Source: a virus
DNA: 47,973 bases
Strand: one strand, 5' to 3'
Virus record (IMG/VR): IMGVR_UViG_3300033979_000465
Location: 1 to 47,973 of that record
Shown: one piece after another, positions 16,199 through 23,205 of the stretch
How positions within the stretch are numbered: position 1 is the first letter of the stretch
Layout of the letters: every line of letters starts with the position of its first letter
Notes under the pieces: generated by a model
What the model was told of the DNA's origin: nothing
Seen by the model: the letters and a program-made list of their open reading frames with translations, nothing else
Databases searched by the model: none
Program-made: the position numbers and the translations under genes

Positions 16199-16293
16199 GT
16201 GACAATTACTAATTAAGGTAATTGAGGATTGAAACTTGATAGCGCAACAAATAGTAGCGAATAAGACTCAGTGACAATTACTAATTAAGGTAA
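16199..16293 (+). CRISPR. Mini-CRISPR: one repeat, one 35-nt spacer, one truncated repeat
   Basis: A 37-base repeat (16199-16235) is followed by a 35-base unique spacer (16236-16270) and the first 23 bases of the same repeat (16271-16293). The repeat has a perfect 7-bp stem CAATTAC/GTAATTG with loop TAATTAAG and ends in ATTGAAAC, the 5' handle typical of cyanobacterial type I and III arrays. The degenerate last repeat is normal for array ends. No cas genes are present. I found no match to the spacer elsewhere in this window by reading. Orientation is plus, downstream of the GIY-YIG gene, with a 50-base AT-rich leader-like stretch. Confidence 0.85.
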
Positions 16294-16321
16294 CCAGCCG
16301 CACCTATTTAAACCGCATATT

Positions 16322-16504
16322 TTACCCCATACATTGCTTAATCAATAAATTTTCTTTATTGGCTAATTTTTGCGCTTTTTCTAAAGAAAATTTTAAGGCA
16401 TCTTGAATATCATAGGTAAAAGAAATACCAAAAATAGAACAGTGATCGTACACATATTTTTCCTCATCGTTTTCTACTTTATATAGGATATATTGTTCAC
16501 TCAT
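16322..16504 (-). CDS. Small hypothetical protein, 60 aa
   Basis: A small mixed alpha/beta protein (EQYILYKVENDEEKYVYDH, then a helix ALKFSLEKAQKLANKENLL). Its start overlaps the end of the SLOG-like gene by 8 bases, so it is translationally coupled and the third gene of that minus-strand operon. No family is recognised. The gene ends 29 bases from the mini-CRISPR truncated repeat. Confidence 0.65.
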   Translation of the reverse strand: MSEQYILYKVENDEEKYVYDHCSIFGISFTYDIQDALKFSLEKAQKLANKENLLIKQCMG

Positions 16505-17018
16505 TGTTATTTGCTCCGTTGTATTTTATCCAACTACCCCATACATTAGCTATGGGTATATTTTTGCTTTTAGCGTACTCAACGCATTTATAAGTTCCTC
16601 CTGATTCTTGCCCGTTGTACAGTGCTATCACATTTGTGCAGTGGTCAATCATGTATTTATTGCGCTTGTGCATCTTAGTGACGTGATATGCTCCAATTTC
16701 ACAATTTTTAGTTGTGTAATTATCAACCGTGTCAACGTAAACAATCTTATCAGCAAGAAATATTAATTTTTCCCACAATGCCCTATCCGTATCTTGCCAT
16801 TTGCAATCTTGATGGGCGAATGGTACAGCCGCTATATAGGGAATTGACAAATTCGCTGCTGCTTGAGCAATGGCAATATCCCACCCCAACGCCATACCCG
16901 TTATGATTTTAGGGACTTCGTGAAACATTAAAGCGGCTGTAGCAAGTTGCAGTAGTCTAGTAAAGCTGTAATTAGGGATTGACTGGGGACGATGCCCGGT
17001 CACTGCATAAATTTTCAT
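16497..17018 (-). CDS. SLOG-family (YpsA/DUF1273-like) nucleotide-binding protein, 173 aa
   Basis: A Rossmann-type SLOG protein: VTGHRP at the N-terminus, GMALGWDIAIAQAA (Gly-rich nucleotide loop) near residue 42, VPFAHQDCKW, and near the C-terminus ALYNGQESGGTYKCVEYAKS, the GGT-containing motif of the YpsA/DprA-related superfamily. Such proteins are predicted to bind nucleotides or nucleotide-derived signals, and phage versions are common with unknown targets. It overlaps the 17015 gene by 4 bases (ATGA) and the 16322 gene by 8, forming a tight three-gene operon with a ribbon-helix-helix-like protein. Confidence 0.8.
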   Translation of the reverse strand: MKIYAVTGHRPQSIPNYSFTRLLQLATAALMFHEVPKIITGMALGWDIAIAQAAANLSIPYIAAVPFAHQDCKWQDTDRALWEKLIFLADKIVYVDTVDNYTTKNCEIGAYHVTKMHKRNKYMIDHCTNVIALYNGQESGGTYKCVEYAKSKNIPIANVWGSWIKYNGANNNE

Positions 17019-17263
17019 TCTTCCTCATCCTCTACAATTTCACCATTTAAAATTTGTTTAATTAATTCCTCAGTGCTGCACCCTCTTTTGTCTGCAAGGT
17101 ATTTGAGCCGTTCTTTAATGCGCGGTTCACGTTCTTGTAGCTTTGCACATAGCAAAGAACCCGCTTGATTTGATAATGCCCGTGCATTAATCCAAGAATC
17201 CAGGATTAACAAATCTTGATAATATTCTCCAAGCTGCACATAAGTTCGTTTTGGCTTATTCAT
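17015..17263 (-). CDS. Ribbon-helix-helix-like DNA-binding protein, 82 aa
   Basis: Residues about 50-75 (RIKERLKYLADKRGCSTEELIKQIL) read like the helix-turn-helix part of a CopG-type ribbon-helix-helix, with an N-terminal basic strand (KPKRTYVQLG). It is first gene of the SLOG operon and faces the divergent 17448 gene across a control region with tandem and palindromic motifs, so it is a plausible local regulator. An antitoxin role is possible but the partner is not a recognised toxin. Confidence 0.6.
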   Translation of the reverse strand: MNKPKRTYVQLGEYYQDLLILDSWINARALSNQAGSLLCAKLQEREPRIKERLKYLADKRGCSTEELIKQILNGEIVEDEEE

Positions 17264-17289
17264 AGTTGCTGATCAGTGACCTCCGGTGA

Positions 17290-17447
17290 TGTTTACATTG
17301 TAGACGCAGTAAGGCTTTTGAGATAATTATATCTTATTTGCATCTTATTTGCATTTTGGGGGTTGCATTTCTGCAACTTATCTGATAATTTAAAAATATG
17401 CAGGATGCAAAAACGCAATACTGCATAAATACCTAAGAGTTAAAGCC
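17290..17447. promoter_or_regulatory. Divergent control region with TGCA-centred motifs
   Basis: Between the SLOG operon and the 17448 operon are two tandem 11-bp copies of ATCTTATTTGC (17331-17352), the inverted repeat GTTGCATTTCTGCAAC near 17362-17377, TATGCAGGAT (about 17398) and ATACTGCATA (about 17418). The last motif recurs near 33.8-33.9 kb. This looks like a multi-site operator for one or two regulators. Confidence 0.6.
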
Positions 17448-17885
17448 ATGGAGGAAAGCCGAGTAATTTATGAAACACTAATTGAGAGTCGGTGCAGTGA
17501 CTCTCACTGGTCAAAGGTCAAAAAGCTGATGTCTGTGTGTCAACTACCAATGGACAAAGACGGGTTAAAGATAATAATTAATCTTCGTAAAGTTTGTCCC
17601 AGGTATTTCAGGAAATATACAGACATTAAAGAACAGCTAACAGCGATGGGACGAGAATTAAAACCTGCTCTTGACGATGGTGTAAGTGGTACTGAGTTTT
17701 TAAATATCATTAACCAATACAACATCAATCCCGACCAGTCAACTGTTAGCAGATGGTTTAAACCCGTTGGTGGATTTAAACGAGACAAAGAATACGATAA
17801 GCAAACAATACTACCTATAGTAGCTTGTGCGCTTATCTATAAATCAAGGAAACATTCAGAGGTGCTTAGAAATGCAAACAGTTAA
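17448..17885 (+). CDS. Putative regulatory protein, 145 aa
   Basis: A basic, helical protein (KVCPRYFRKYTDIKEQLT) with a helix-turn-helix-like stretch near residues 80-105 (GTEFLNIINQYNINPDQSTVSRW). First gene of a rightward operon ending with the membrane ATPase. No ribosome site better than GGAGG within the coding start (ATGGAGG) is seen. It overlaps the next gene by 14 bases. The regulator role is inferred from the HTH-like segment and position next to the operator region. Confidence 0.55.
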   Translation: MEESRVIYETLIESRCSDSHWSKVKKLMSVCQLPMDKDGLKIIINLRKVCPRYFRKYTDIKEQLTAMGRELKPALDDGVSGTEFLNIINQYNINPDQSTVSRWFKPVGGFKRDKEYDKQTILPIVACALIYKSRKHSEVLRNANS

Positions 17886-18042
17886 AGATATTTGCAGACA
17901 AAACAGACAAGTGCTAGGTGGATTTGATAAAGCTGAAGAGGTAGCAGAAGCAATTATAAATGGCGAACCACTACCTAAAGAGGCTTACCAAATTATTAAC
18001 CAGTTGGCGTTTGTGTCAATTAGAAACATGAGGAACTACTAA
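17872..18042 (+). CDS. Small hypothetical protein, 56 aa
   Basis: ATG at 17872 inside the end of the preceding gene; an upstream frame start at 17827 exists but adds only residues that overlap that gene. The protein (MQTVKDICRQNRQVLGGFDK, then a helix AEEVAEAIINGEPLPKEAY) is helical and ends in RNMRNY. Its stop overlaps the next ATG (TAATG), so it is coupled to the 18042 gene. Confidence 0.62.
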   Translation: MQTVKDICRQNRQVLGGFDKAEEVAEAIINGEPLPKEAYQIINQLAFVSIRNMRNY

Positions 18043-18683
18043 TGATTATTGAAAACAACAAAGCACAATTAACCACCGTAGCAAAACGCATCCAAACTCG
18101 GTTATCTAAACAAGGTATCAAAGCATCATTGGGCGACATCAAGCCTATGTGTGAGTCAATGATTGCTGATATCAATAACCCATTGCCAGACGAGATGGAC
18201 TTAGTAATTCAGCATTTTGTAGACACTAACACCGCTATAACTAATGTTTCCTCTAGTCAGATTCTAGAATCTGACCAAGAAACAGAAGAAACACAACCCG
18301 CGCCATTAGCAACTGCTACTCAGTCCCAGCTAATCACCACTACTGCTGATACGATGGGTATTGTTTTAAACAGTTCTGAAATTGCGGAAATTGCTACTAA
18401 TATCAATGATTCAACTGATAGCTTTGAATCTGAAATTGATGCTATTAGAAATGCAATTTTAGCCTACGTGCAACACAAATCGCTGTTAGCGCAAAACAAA
18501 ATTAACCAGATGGTTAATGATGTCCGGGAAATTGTTAGCGATGAAAATCGCGCCAATTCAATGCTGTTAAGCAATGGGTTGGTTAACATAAACAACGACA
18601 TCGTAGAGGCGCAAAAAGACTTTAAAAGCCAAGTCTCAAAGGCGCTTACAGCCTTTGCTATCCCAGCTGTCAAAGCGGGATAA
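18042..18683 (+). CDS. Helical hypothetical protein, 213 aa
   Basis: An acidic, helical protein with a Thr/Gln/Pro-rich linker (EETQPAPLATATQSQ) at residues about 85-110 and a long C-terminal helical region with Asn-rich segments (INQMVNDVREIVSDENRAN). It is coupled to the upstream gene by TAATG overlap. An ATTCTAGAAT palindrome (about 18262) lies inside its coding sequence. No family is recognised. It belongs to the operon that ends in the membrane ATPase, so a structural or scaffolding part of that complex is possible. Confidence 0.7.
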   Translation: MIIENNKAQLTTVAKRIQTRLSKQGIKASLGDIKPMCESMIADINNPLPDEMDLVIQHFVDTNTAITNVSSSQILESDQETEETQPAPLATATQSQLITTTADTMGIVLNSSEIAEIATNINDSTDSFESEIDAIRNAILAYVQHKSLLAQNKINQMVNDVREIVSDENRANSMLLSNGLVNINNDIVEAQKDFKSQVSKALTAFAIPAVKAG

Positions 18684-18729
18684 AGAGTTGCTATGTCAAG
18701 CATCCTTAATAATCAGACCGTCATCCTGG

Positions 18730-18879
18730 ATGCTGTACGCTTCACTTTCTCAAATAGTTTTAATCGGAGGATTATTAATTTATGCAATCTCACAACCTCC
18801 AGAGTTTAAAGGAGGTGCAACAAACCAGCAATATCCCATTACTGAACCAAGCAGAGTTTACCGTGAAGCCGACTGGTGA
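18730..18879 (+). CDS. Small single-pass membrane protein, 49 aa
   Basis: ATG 18730 gives a protein starting with a transmembrane segment (LYASLSQIVLIGGLLIYAIS) and a short polar tail. Its 3' two thirds overlap the 18782 gene in another frame. The membrane segment lies mostly before the overlap, so it can be an independent gene. Alternatively the two frames are parts of a single frameshifted product. Confidence 0.42.
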   Translation: MLYASLSQIVLIGGLLIYAISQPPEFKGGATNQQYPITEPSRVYREADW

Positions 18880-19147
18880 AGTACAGGTTAAAGGTAATCC
18901 AGATCCAGAATTAATTAGACAATTAATAGTATCTGCTGACTACCAAAAAGACCAGGACAGGCGCTATAAATCAGAAATCGAACGCCAGCAAAAGCAAGTA
19001 GATTTTATGGTCGTAGGTTTTCTAGGGTGTACATTTCTACTTTCTATTTTTTGTTTATTTCTAACAGTAAATCAACGCAATCAAACACAAGGAGCATCAA
19101 GCAATGGAGAATCTTTTCGGGGGATTAATACCTGCCAAATCCGGTAA
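18782..19147 (+). CDS. Membrane-anchored coiled-coil protein, 121 aa
   Basis: A polar N-terminal region (EFTVKPTGEVQVKGNPDP), a charged coiled coil (LIVSADYQKDQDRRYKSEIERQQKQ, broken here for length) and a transmembrane segment (FMVVGFLGCTFLLSIFCLFL, about residues 76-95) followed by a polar tail. GGAGG lies about 10 bases before the ATG. It overlaps a small membrane protein gene at its start and the 19104 gene at its end. A membrane partner of the downstream ATPase is a reasonable inference. Confidence 0.65.
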   Translation: MQSHNLQSLKEVQQTSNIPLLNQAEFTVKPTGEVQVKGNPDPELIRQLIVSADYQKDQDRRYKSEIERQQKQVDFMVVGFLGCTFLLSIFCLFLTVNQRNQTQGASSNGESFRGINTCQIR

Positions 19148-19535
19148 ATTAGCTGGGACTGGAGAAAATCCAACAGCTATTGGCAACATGGGCGGTTCAA
19201 TGGCACGGGTAAAAGCCAAGATGAAATTACCCACGGAAATATCAGCCCAACAGGTTGTTAACTTAGAGAAAGAACTAGGTCAAGTAGATGGAGAATTGGA
19301 ATTAGGCAAAATGATTGTACAGCGTCAAGAACAATTACTAAGCAAAGCTGTTGACCTTCACGACGTAAACACTCAATGGGCTAACGTAACAATGAAAGCT
19401 GATCAGCGAATGAGAACCATTGAGGGTAAGCATAAACAACAAGTATCCCAATATATGTTAGGCGCTGCAACTACGCAAGCATACACCGATGGATACACAG
19501 AAGCATACCAAATGAGTGCGGAGATTTTTGGATAA
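19104..19535 (+). CDS. Helical hypothetical protein, 143 aa
   Basis: A Gly-rich N-terminus (FGGLIPAKSGKLAGTGENP) followed by a long coiled-coil-like helix (VVNLEKELGQVDGELELGK, MIVQRQEQLLSKAVDL) and a Gln/Tyr-rich C-terminus. A good GGAG site precedes the ATG. It overlaps the preceding gene by 44 bases and shares its stop region with the next ATG (TAATG). No membrane segment is seen; probably the soluble component of the same operon. Confidence 0.68.
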   Translation: MENLFGGLIPAKSGKLAGTGENPTAIGNMGGSMARVKAKMKLPTEISAQQVVNLEKELGQVDGELELGKMIVQRQEQLLSKAVDLHDVNTQWANVTMKADQRMRTIEGKHKQQVSQYMLGAATTQAYTDGYTEAYQMSAEIFG

Positions 19536-19681
19536 TGAGTAAGCAGAAAGAAAAAGATCAAATTAAGAAAACCGATGCTGCCGTTGCTGCTGTCTTAGCG
19601 GCTTCTGTCTCAATTTTATCGACGACAATTGTGATAAATGCAACTGAAGTTGTTCAGCAACAAACTGAAATGCGGAAATGA
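19535..19681 (+). CDS. Tiny membrane protein, 48 aa
   Basis: Starts at the TAATG overlap with the preceding stop and ends overlapping the next ATG (ATGA). The sequence is a basic N-terminus (MSKQKEKDQIKK), one transmembrane helix (AAVAAVLAASVSILSTTIVI) and a Gln-rich tail. Coupling at both ends makes it convincing despite its size. Confidence 0.65.
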   Translation: MSKQKEKDQIKKTDAAVAAVLAASVSILSTTIVINATEVVQQQTEMRK

Positions 19682-19965
19682 AAAATTTATTTTATGCCGG
19701 ATGTTGCCTGTCCGGCTATTCCTTCTTTCAACTACTAGGCATGGTTATTAAAGGTTTTCCTGGTTCTCGGACAGGTGCAATTGCCCTAGCAATATTAGGA
19801 TTATTAATCATCCTTGGGTTTGGATTTTCTAACTGGTGTGGACTGTGGTATCAGACAGCAGGAAACCTAAGCAAGAATCAAAGCATTGTGGGGTTTGCCC
19901 CAGTTTATGTTTTCGGTACAGCGGCAATAGTAGCTTTAATTATTGGATTTATGGCAGGAGGCTAA
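19678..19965 (+). CDS. Multi-pass membrane protein, 95 aa
   Basis: Three apolar segments are visible: near residues 5-25 (YAGCCLSGYSFFQLLGMVI), 33-50 (GAIALAILGLLIILGFGF) and 74-93 (VYVFGTAAIVALIIGFMAG). Small multi-pass proteins directly before a membrane-anchored DNA-pump ATPase suggest a membrane complex. The gene overlaps the preceding tiny gene by 4 bases and ends 1 base before the GTG of the ATPase gene. Confidence 0.7.
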   Translation: MKNLFYAGCCLSGYSFFQLLGMVIKGFPGSRTGAIALAILGLLIILGFGFSNWCGLWYQTAGNLSKNQSIVGFAPVYVFGTAAIVALIIGFMAGG

Positions 19966-19966
19966 A

Positions 19967-21481
19967 GTGCAACTAACCAATCCATTTGCAACGCTCAGAG
20001 ATAGCTTTGAACCATTAATTAAATCTGAACGTCTGCTTTTGGGGTTGTTTGCGGCTACAGCAATAGCAGGGACAACCGCCCCTGTGTTGTGGTCACAACA
20101 GCCCAAAGAAGTTAAATTAATTGAAAATATTTGGGGATTATTCAGCAGTGCGTGTTTTACTGCTGAATGCCACCGACGACGCACAAAAGAAAAAACTTAT
20201 CAAAGCTATGAAGATGCGTCATTAGCTATTGTGAAAGAACACCTAAAGGGTGTTTTCACTGTTGAAAAAGCATCCAAAGAAATTCAGGCTAAACGGGAAT
20301 TAGCAGCCTATGTAAACTCATTGCCAATTGAAGAGAGGGGACGATGGGTACAGCAATATGGATTGCAGGGTTTAGTTGAATTACCGCAGATTCAACGAGC
20401 GGTAATTGAACAGCCAAGGCGGTTATCAGGTTCAACAATCCCTAACCCTGACATTGCAGATGTTAATGAAGATGCTGTACAAGCAATTATCAATCCTAGT
20501 GTTATGGGAATCTTGCAGGAATTATCTATGCAATATTCAGACTATATCCGATTAGATGATGCTTGGGTAGATGAATTATGTGATAGTTCATCACGGCAAA
20601 GTATGGGAGACAGAGCAAATCATCACTTTAGTTTTTGGGGTGAAACACAATCTGGTAAATCAACTTTAGCAGGTGTTTTTATCAATAAAATTGCGGCTAA
20701 ATCTCAAGGGGCGGCCATGGTTTTTGGTAGTGACCCTAAGAATTATGTAACCCGTTGGTTATGTAAATTTAGCCGTAAATTTGATGGGTTTAAAGGCAGT
20801 TTAGATCAGTGGGTTACTTTTGCCACAAAGATAATTGACGCAAGACAAGATCAGTTTAAAAATAACCGCAAGGGTAAAGGATTATCAGAATTATTCTTGA
20901 TTCAAGACGAAGTAAATGTAGTCTATGGGGGAGGTAAAGGTTTAGCGGGTCAAGTCACCAAAGAAACTGCTTTAAATCTTTGTGCAATGTGGAATTACAT
21001 AATTAATTTCACAGCAGCAATGAAGATTCACGGCATTTTTATGGGACAAAACCCACTAAGCGAGCATACAGGATTTAGTCGTCCTGCGCTTAAAAATATC
21101 TGTTTTATTGCGTTGGGTAAAGTATCTGGATATATTTTAAGTAATCCAAAAGATTTTCTTAACTTAAAATCAGAAATTATTGAATTACTTAAAAATATTT
21201 GTGAATTGCTTGATAAAGAAGAGGTTAGATATGCCCTAGTAATTCCCACTAAAGGTAATCCATACATTGCATTAATTCCAGTTTTTGATATTGATGCAAT
21301 GGAGCAAACAGAAAACGATGCAGAACCATCCATAGACCCCTATGAACTGCTAACAGATTGGATTCAAAAGCTAGGCAGAAACCCTAACGATGATGAGTTA
21401 AAACAAGCATGGCAACAAATAAAAGGAGAACAATTAACAGCCGATGCACTCACATTGTTAAAATCAAAACTAGGAATTTAA
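19967..21481 (+). CDS. Membrane-anchored FtsK/HerA-like ATPase, 504 aa
   Basis: An N-terminal transmembrane anchor (residues about 22-40, LLLGLFAATAIAGTTAPVLW), a helical region, then a P-loop ATPase domain: Walker A GETQSGKST at about 225-233 and Walker B LFLIQDEVN at about 309-317, with a sensor-like FMGQNPL near residue 357. This is the layout of FtsK/HerA/TraD-type DNA-translocating or coupling ATPases at the inner membrane. The GTG start at 19967 is chosen because AGGAGG precedes it by 6 bases. It ends an operon of small membrane and coiled-coil proteins. Possible roles: DNA transfer, segregation, or a packaging/ejection aid distinct from the true terminase. Which one cannot be told from sequence. 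Confidence 0.75.
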   Translation: MQLTNPFATLRDSFEPLIKSERLLLGLFAATAIAGTTAPVLWSQQPKEVKLIENIWGLFSSACFTAECHRRRTKEKTYQSYEDASLAIVKEHLKGVFTVEKASKEIQAKRELAAYVNSLPIEERGRWVQQYGLQGLVELPQIQRAVIEQPRRLSGSTIPNPDIADVNEDAVQAIINPSVMGILQELSMQYSDYIRLDDAWVDELCDSSSRQSMGDRANHHFSFWGETQSGKSTLAGVFINKIAAKSQGAAMVFGSDPKNYVTRWLCKFSRKFDGFKGSLDQWVTFATKIIDARQDQFKNNRKGKGLSELFLIQDEVNVVYGGGKGLAGQVTKETALNLCAMWNYIINFTAAMKIHGIFMGQNPLSEHTGFSRPALKNICFIALGKVSGYILSNPKDFLNLKSEIIELLKNICELLDKEEVRYALVIPTKGNPYIALIPVFDIDAMEQTENDAEPSIDPYELLTDWIQKLGRNPNDDELKQAWQQIKGEQLTADALTLLKSKLGI

Positions 21482-21486
21482 TTAAC

Positions 21487-21517
21487 AAACCCCTGTTAGG
21501 GCAATTAACAGGGGTTT
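21487..21517 (+). terminator. Terminator after the membrane ATPase operon
   Basis: AAACCCCTGTTA pairs with TAACAGGGGTTT around a short loop, followed by TATTATTT. It closes the 17448-21481 operon 5 bases after the ATPase stop. Confidence 0.85.
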
Positions 21518-21584
21518 ATTATTTCTCGCTGGATCAGGTCAGGTCACTATAATATAATATCATAATTGTAGAACAGAAAGATAG

Positions 21585-21613
21585 TTGACAAATAAAAAAT
21601 ATACAGCTATACT
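21585..21613 (+). promoter_or_regulatory. Strong sigma-70-type promoter of a short transcript
   Basis: TTGACA (21585-21590), a 17-base A-rich spacer and TATACT (21608-21613). The only terminator before the next gene is at 21683, so the promoter first drives a transcript of about 85 bases. Confidence 0.78.
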
Positions 21614-21619
21614 AGTAAA

Positions 21620-21705
21620 ATATATTAATTCTTATGCGTAAGCTGCACCACGACGGTAAGACCTCTGTTTTCTTTCCAAATCACCCCTTAACTGGGGTTT
21701 TTTAT
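21620..21705 (+). ncRNA. Candidate small RNA of about 85 nt
   Basis: Bounded by the strong promoter at 21585 and a rho-independent terminator (CCCC-TTAACT-GGGG plus TTTTTT). It includes a 30-codon open frame (from ATG 21635, MRKLHHDGKTSVFFP) that runs past the terminator, so a leader peptide is the alternative. Either way the region is a separate transcription unit. Confidence 0.55.
21683..21703 (+). terminator. Terminator of the small-RNA unit
   Basis: ACCCC (21683-21687), loop TTAACT, GGGGT (21694-21698) followed by a six-T tract. It ends about 45 bases before the next gene. Confidence 0.82.
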
Positions 21706-21748
21706 TGCGTATTCATGGTAAAATAGCTACTAGTTTACTGAGGTGATT

Positions 21749-21946
21749 ATGGAGTTTACAGAAGTTCAGAGAAAAGTTATTGATTGTATATTGCAGGGCA
21801 AAAACTCATGGAGCGCGTTGTGTGCAACCATAGATACTTATCCTGCTGTAATCACGCTTGCTTGTATTAAATTAGAGCAGGATTTAGTTATTAAAAATCA
21901 TCATTGCAATTACAGCTTATTTTTATATTCAGGTGAGATGATATGA
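21749..21946 (+). CDS. Small winged-helix-like protein, 65 aa
   Basis: The helical N-terminus (EVQRKVIDCILQGKNSWSAL) and helix-turn-helix-like centre (CATIDTYPAVITLACIKLEQD) suggest a minimal wHTH, with a small beta wing (IKNHHCNYSLFLYSG). ATG 21749 is preferred over the GTG at 21743; GAGGTG serves as ribosome site. Its 3' end lies 7 bases from the 21954 gene. Confidence 0.55.
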   Translation: MEFTEVQRKVIDCILQGKNSWSALCATIDTYPAVITLACIKLEQDLVIKNHHCNYSLFLYSGEMI

Positions 21947-21953
21947 GGGCATT

Positions 21954-22394
21954 ATGAAAGGATTTAACAACATTGCAAACATTCCTATGAGGCGGTTTTC
22001 TGTTGAACTAAAATACCGTCCGCCAGAGGATAAAACAGGGGAAAATGAAGAATTAATAGATACTTTTGACCTATACATTCCCCGGCTTAAAAATGCCAGG
22101 TTAGAATCACAATGGGCATTTACTGAGATGTGGAAAAGATTAGAATCAGATTATAAGAATAAAGGCATAAATCAAATATTTCTTTTTACCGCAGAGTTTA
22201 AAGAACTTATTGCAAGGATGGAGGTAAATTCATTTGAGGATGAAACAGCACACAAAATAGACTCACCAACAGAAGAGCAGTATCAACGATGGATAGATAA
22301 ACTTGAAAAGCGGTTTAAATCACTGTACGGTATAAGTATTGACAACTATACACAGCTATGTGAAGATAAAAAAGTAGTTAATAAAGCTGCTTAA
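21954..22394 (+). CDS. Hypothetical protein, 146 aa
   Basis: A soluble, charged alpha/beta protein. Distinct parts are PMRRFSVELKYRPPEDKTG, a Gly-poor core and a helical C-terminus (EEQYQRWIDKLEKRFKSLYG). It is paired with the preceding gene (7-base gap) and ends 2 bases before the next frame. No family recognised. Confidence 0.7.
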   Translation: MKGFNNIANIPMRRFSVELKYRPPEDKTGENEELIDTFDLYIPRLKNARLESQWAFTEMWKRLESDYKNKGINQIFLFTAEFKELIARMEVNSFEDETAHKIDSPTEEQYQRWIDKLEKRFKSLYGISIDNYTQLCEDKKVVNKAA

Positions 22395-22396
22395 CA

Positions 22397-22825
22397 ATGC
22401 AATTCCCCGTAGTTAGCCACACAGTAATCAATCATAAACTCCAAGTTATTTGGAGTCTAATAAATCAGCAAGTTACCCCTATTAATCACAGGGGTTTTGT
22501 TTTGCTTCTAGAATACAAACAAAATTTACCAGATAAAATAAAAGGACAAATTAACAGCAACTATTATTCAATTCAAGTTGACCATGATAAAAATGAAATT
22601 ACTATTAAATACACAGACTTTGCAGATGTGATTTTAGTGTTTGGGGATAAATCAACAGAAACCAGTCACGCCAATCAGCGTGGTAGAGTTAAAGTAACAG
22701 AATGGTGTACACGTCCAACACACAGAACTAAACGCCAAATACCAAGAGAAATACTAAAAAAATGCGACGAGGTTTTAGGGTTAATAATTAATAATTTAAA
22801 AAATTTGCTCAGTATTGCTGCATAA
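22397..22825 (+). CDS. Hypothetical protein, up to 142 aa, start uncertain
   Basis: The frame is open from ATG 22397. However, bases 22469-22500 form a terminator-like hairpin (CCCC/GGGG plus TTTTGTTTTG), and a TTG at about 22501 directly after it would match the hairpin-T-tract-start pattern of four other genes here. The shorter form begins LLEYKQNLPDKIKGQ. The rest is basic (WCTRPTHRTKRQIPREILKKC), consistent with nucleic-acid binding. An ATTCTAGAAT-like box follows at 22507. Confidence 0.55.
   Translation: MQFPVVSHTVINHKLQVIWSLINQQVTPINHRGFVLLLEYKQNLPDKIKGQINSNYYSIQVDHDKNEITIKYTDFADVILVFGDKSTETSHANQRGRVKVTEWCTRPTHRTKRQIPREILKKCDEVLGLIINNLKNLLSIAA
22469..22500 (+). terminator. Terminator-like hairpin inside the 22397 frame
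   Basis: CCCCTATTAATCACAGGGG pairs CCCC with GGGG and is followed by TTTTGTTTTG. It either terminates transcription of the upstream gene or shows that the 22397 start is wrong. Confidence 0.55.
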
Positions 22826-22853
22826 GATAAAATTAATTTGTGTTCTTTCAATA

Positions 22854-22875
22854 CCCCAGCAATGGGGTTTTATTT
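22854..22875 (+). terminator. Hairpin plus T-tract abutting a start codon
   Basis: CCCC (22854-22857), AGCAAT, GGGG (22864-22867), then TTTTATTT ending at the ATG 22876. One of four cases where a terminator-like hairpin forms the gene leader. Confidence 0.78.
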
Positions 22876-23166
22876 ATGCAATTATCTAAATTACAAGAAT
22901 TAAGAAAACAGCCTATTAATGACTTAAATACCATTGAATCAGTAGAGATTATTGATTGGGTAAATGGCAGGTTAACCGCTATTAATCATGCACTAAATAA
23001 AGCTACACTGTTAAGTAATGGCGATGAATTAGACCAGCAAGGGATAACAGACCTAAATCAATTTTGCAGTGATAGAATAGTCCTGTTTGCTAGTTCTTCA
23101 AATGAATTAGATAGAGGATTGCTTGAGGGATATTTAGCTGTTAAAAATTATATACTTAATGTTTAA
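22876..23166 (+). CDS. Small helical protein, 96 aa
   Basis: A helical acidic protein (SKLQELRKQPINDLNTIES; LLEGYLAVKNYILNV). The ATG at 22876 follows a hairpin and T-tract with no Shine-Dalgarno sequence; a longer frame from 22840 includes the hairpin and is rejected. It precedes the fibre module by 39 bases. No function recognised. Confidence 0.66.
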   Translation: MQLSKLQELRKQPINDLNTIESVEIIDWVNGRLTAINHALNKATLLSNGDELDQQGITDLNQFCSDRIVLFASSSNELDRGLLEGYLAVKNYILNV

Positions 23167-23205
23167 ATATGTTAGAATAAAAGTATTAATTAAAACATTG
23201 CAACT

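Noticed and set aside
18694-18810. 38-codon frame starting at ATG 18694
   Set aside because: Third frame of an already doubly coding stretch, with no recognisable feature; the other two frames encode membrane proteins.
21635-21730. 30-codon leader frame in the small-RNA unit as a firm gene
   Set aside because: It reads across the terminator hairpin and lacks a ribosome site; kept only as an alternative in the RNA entry.
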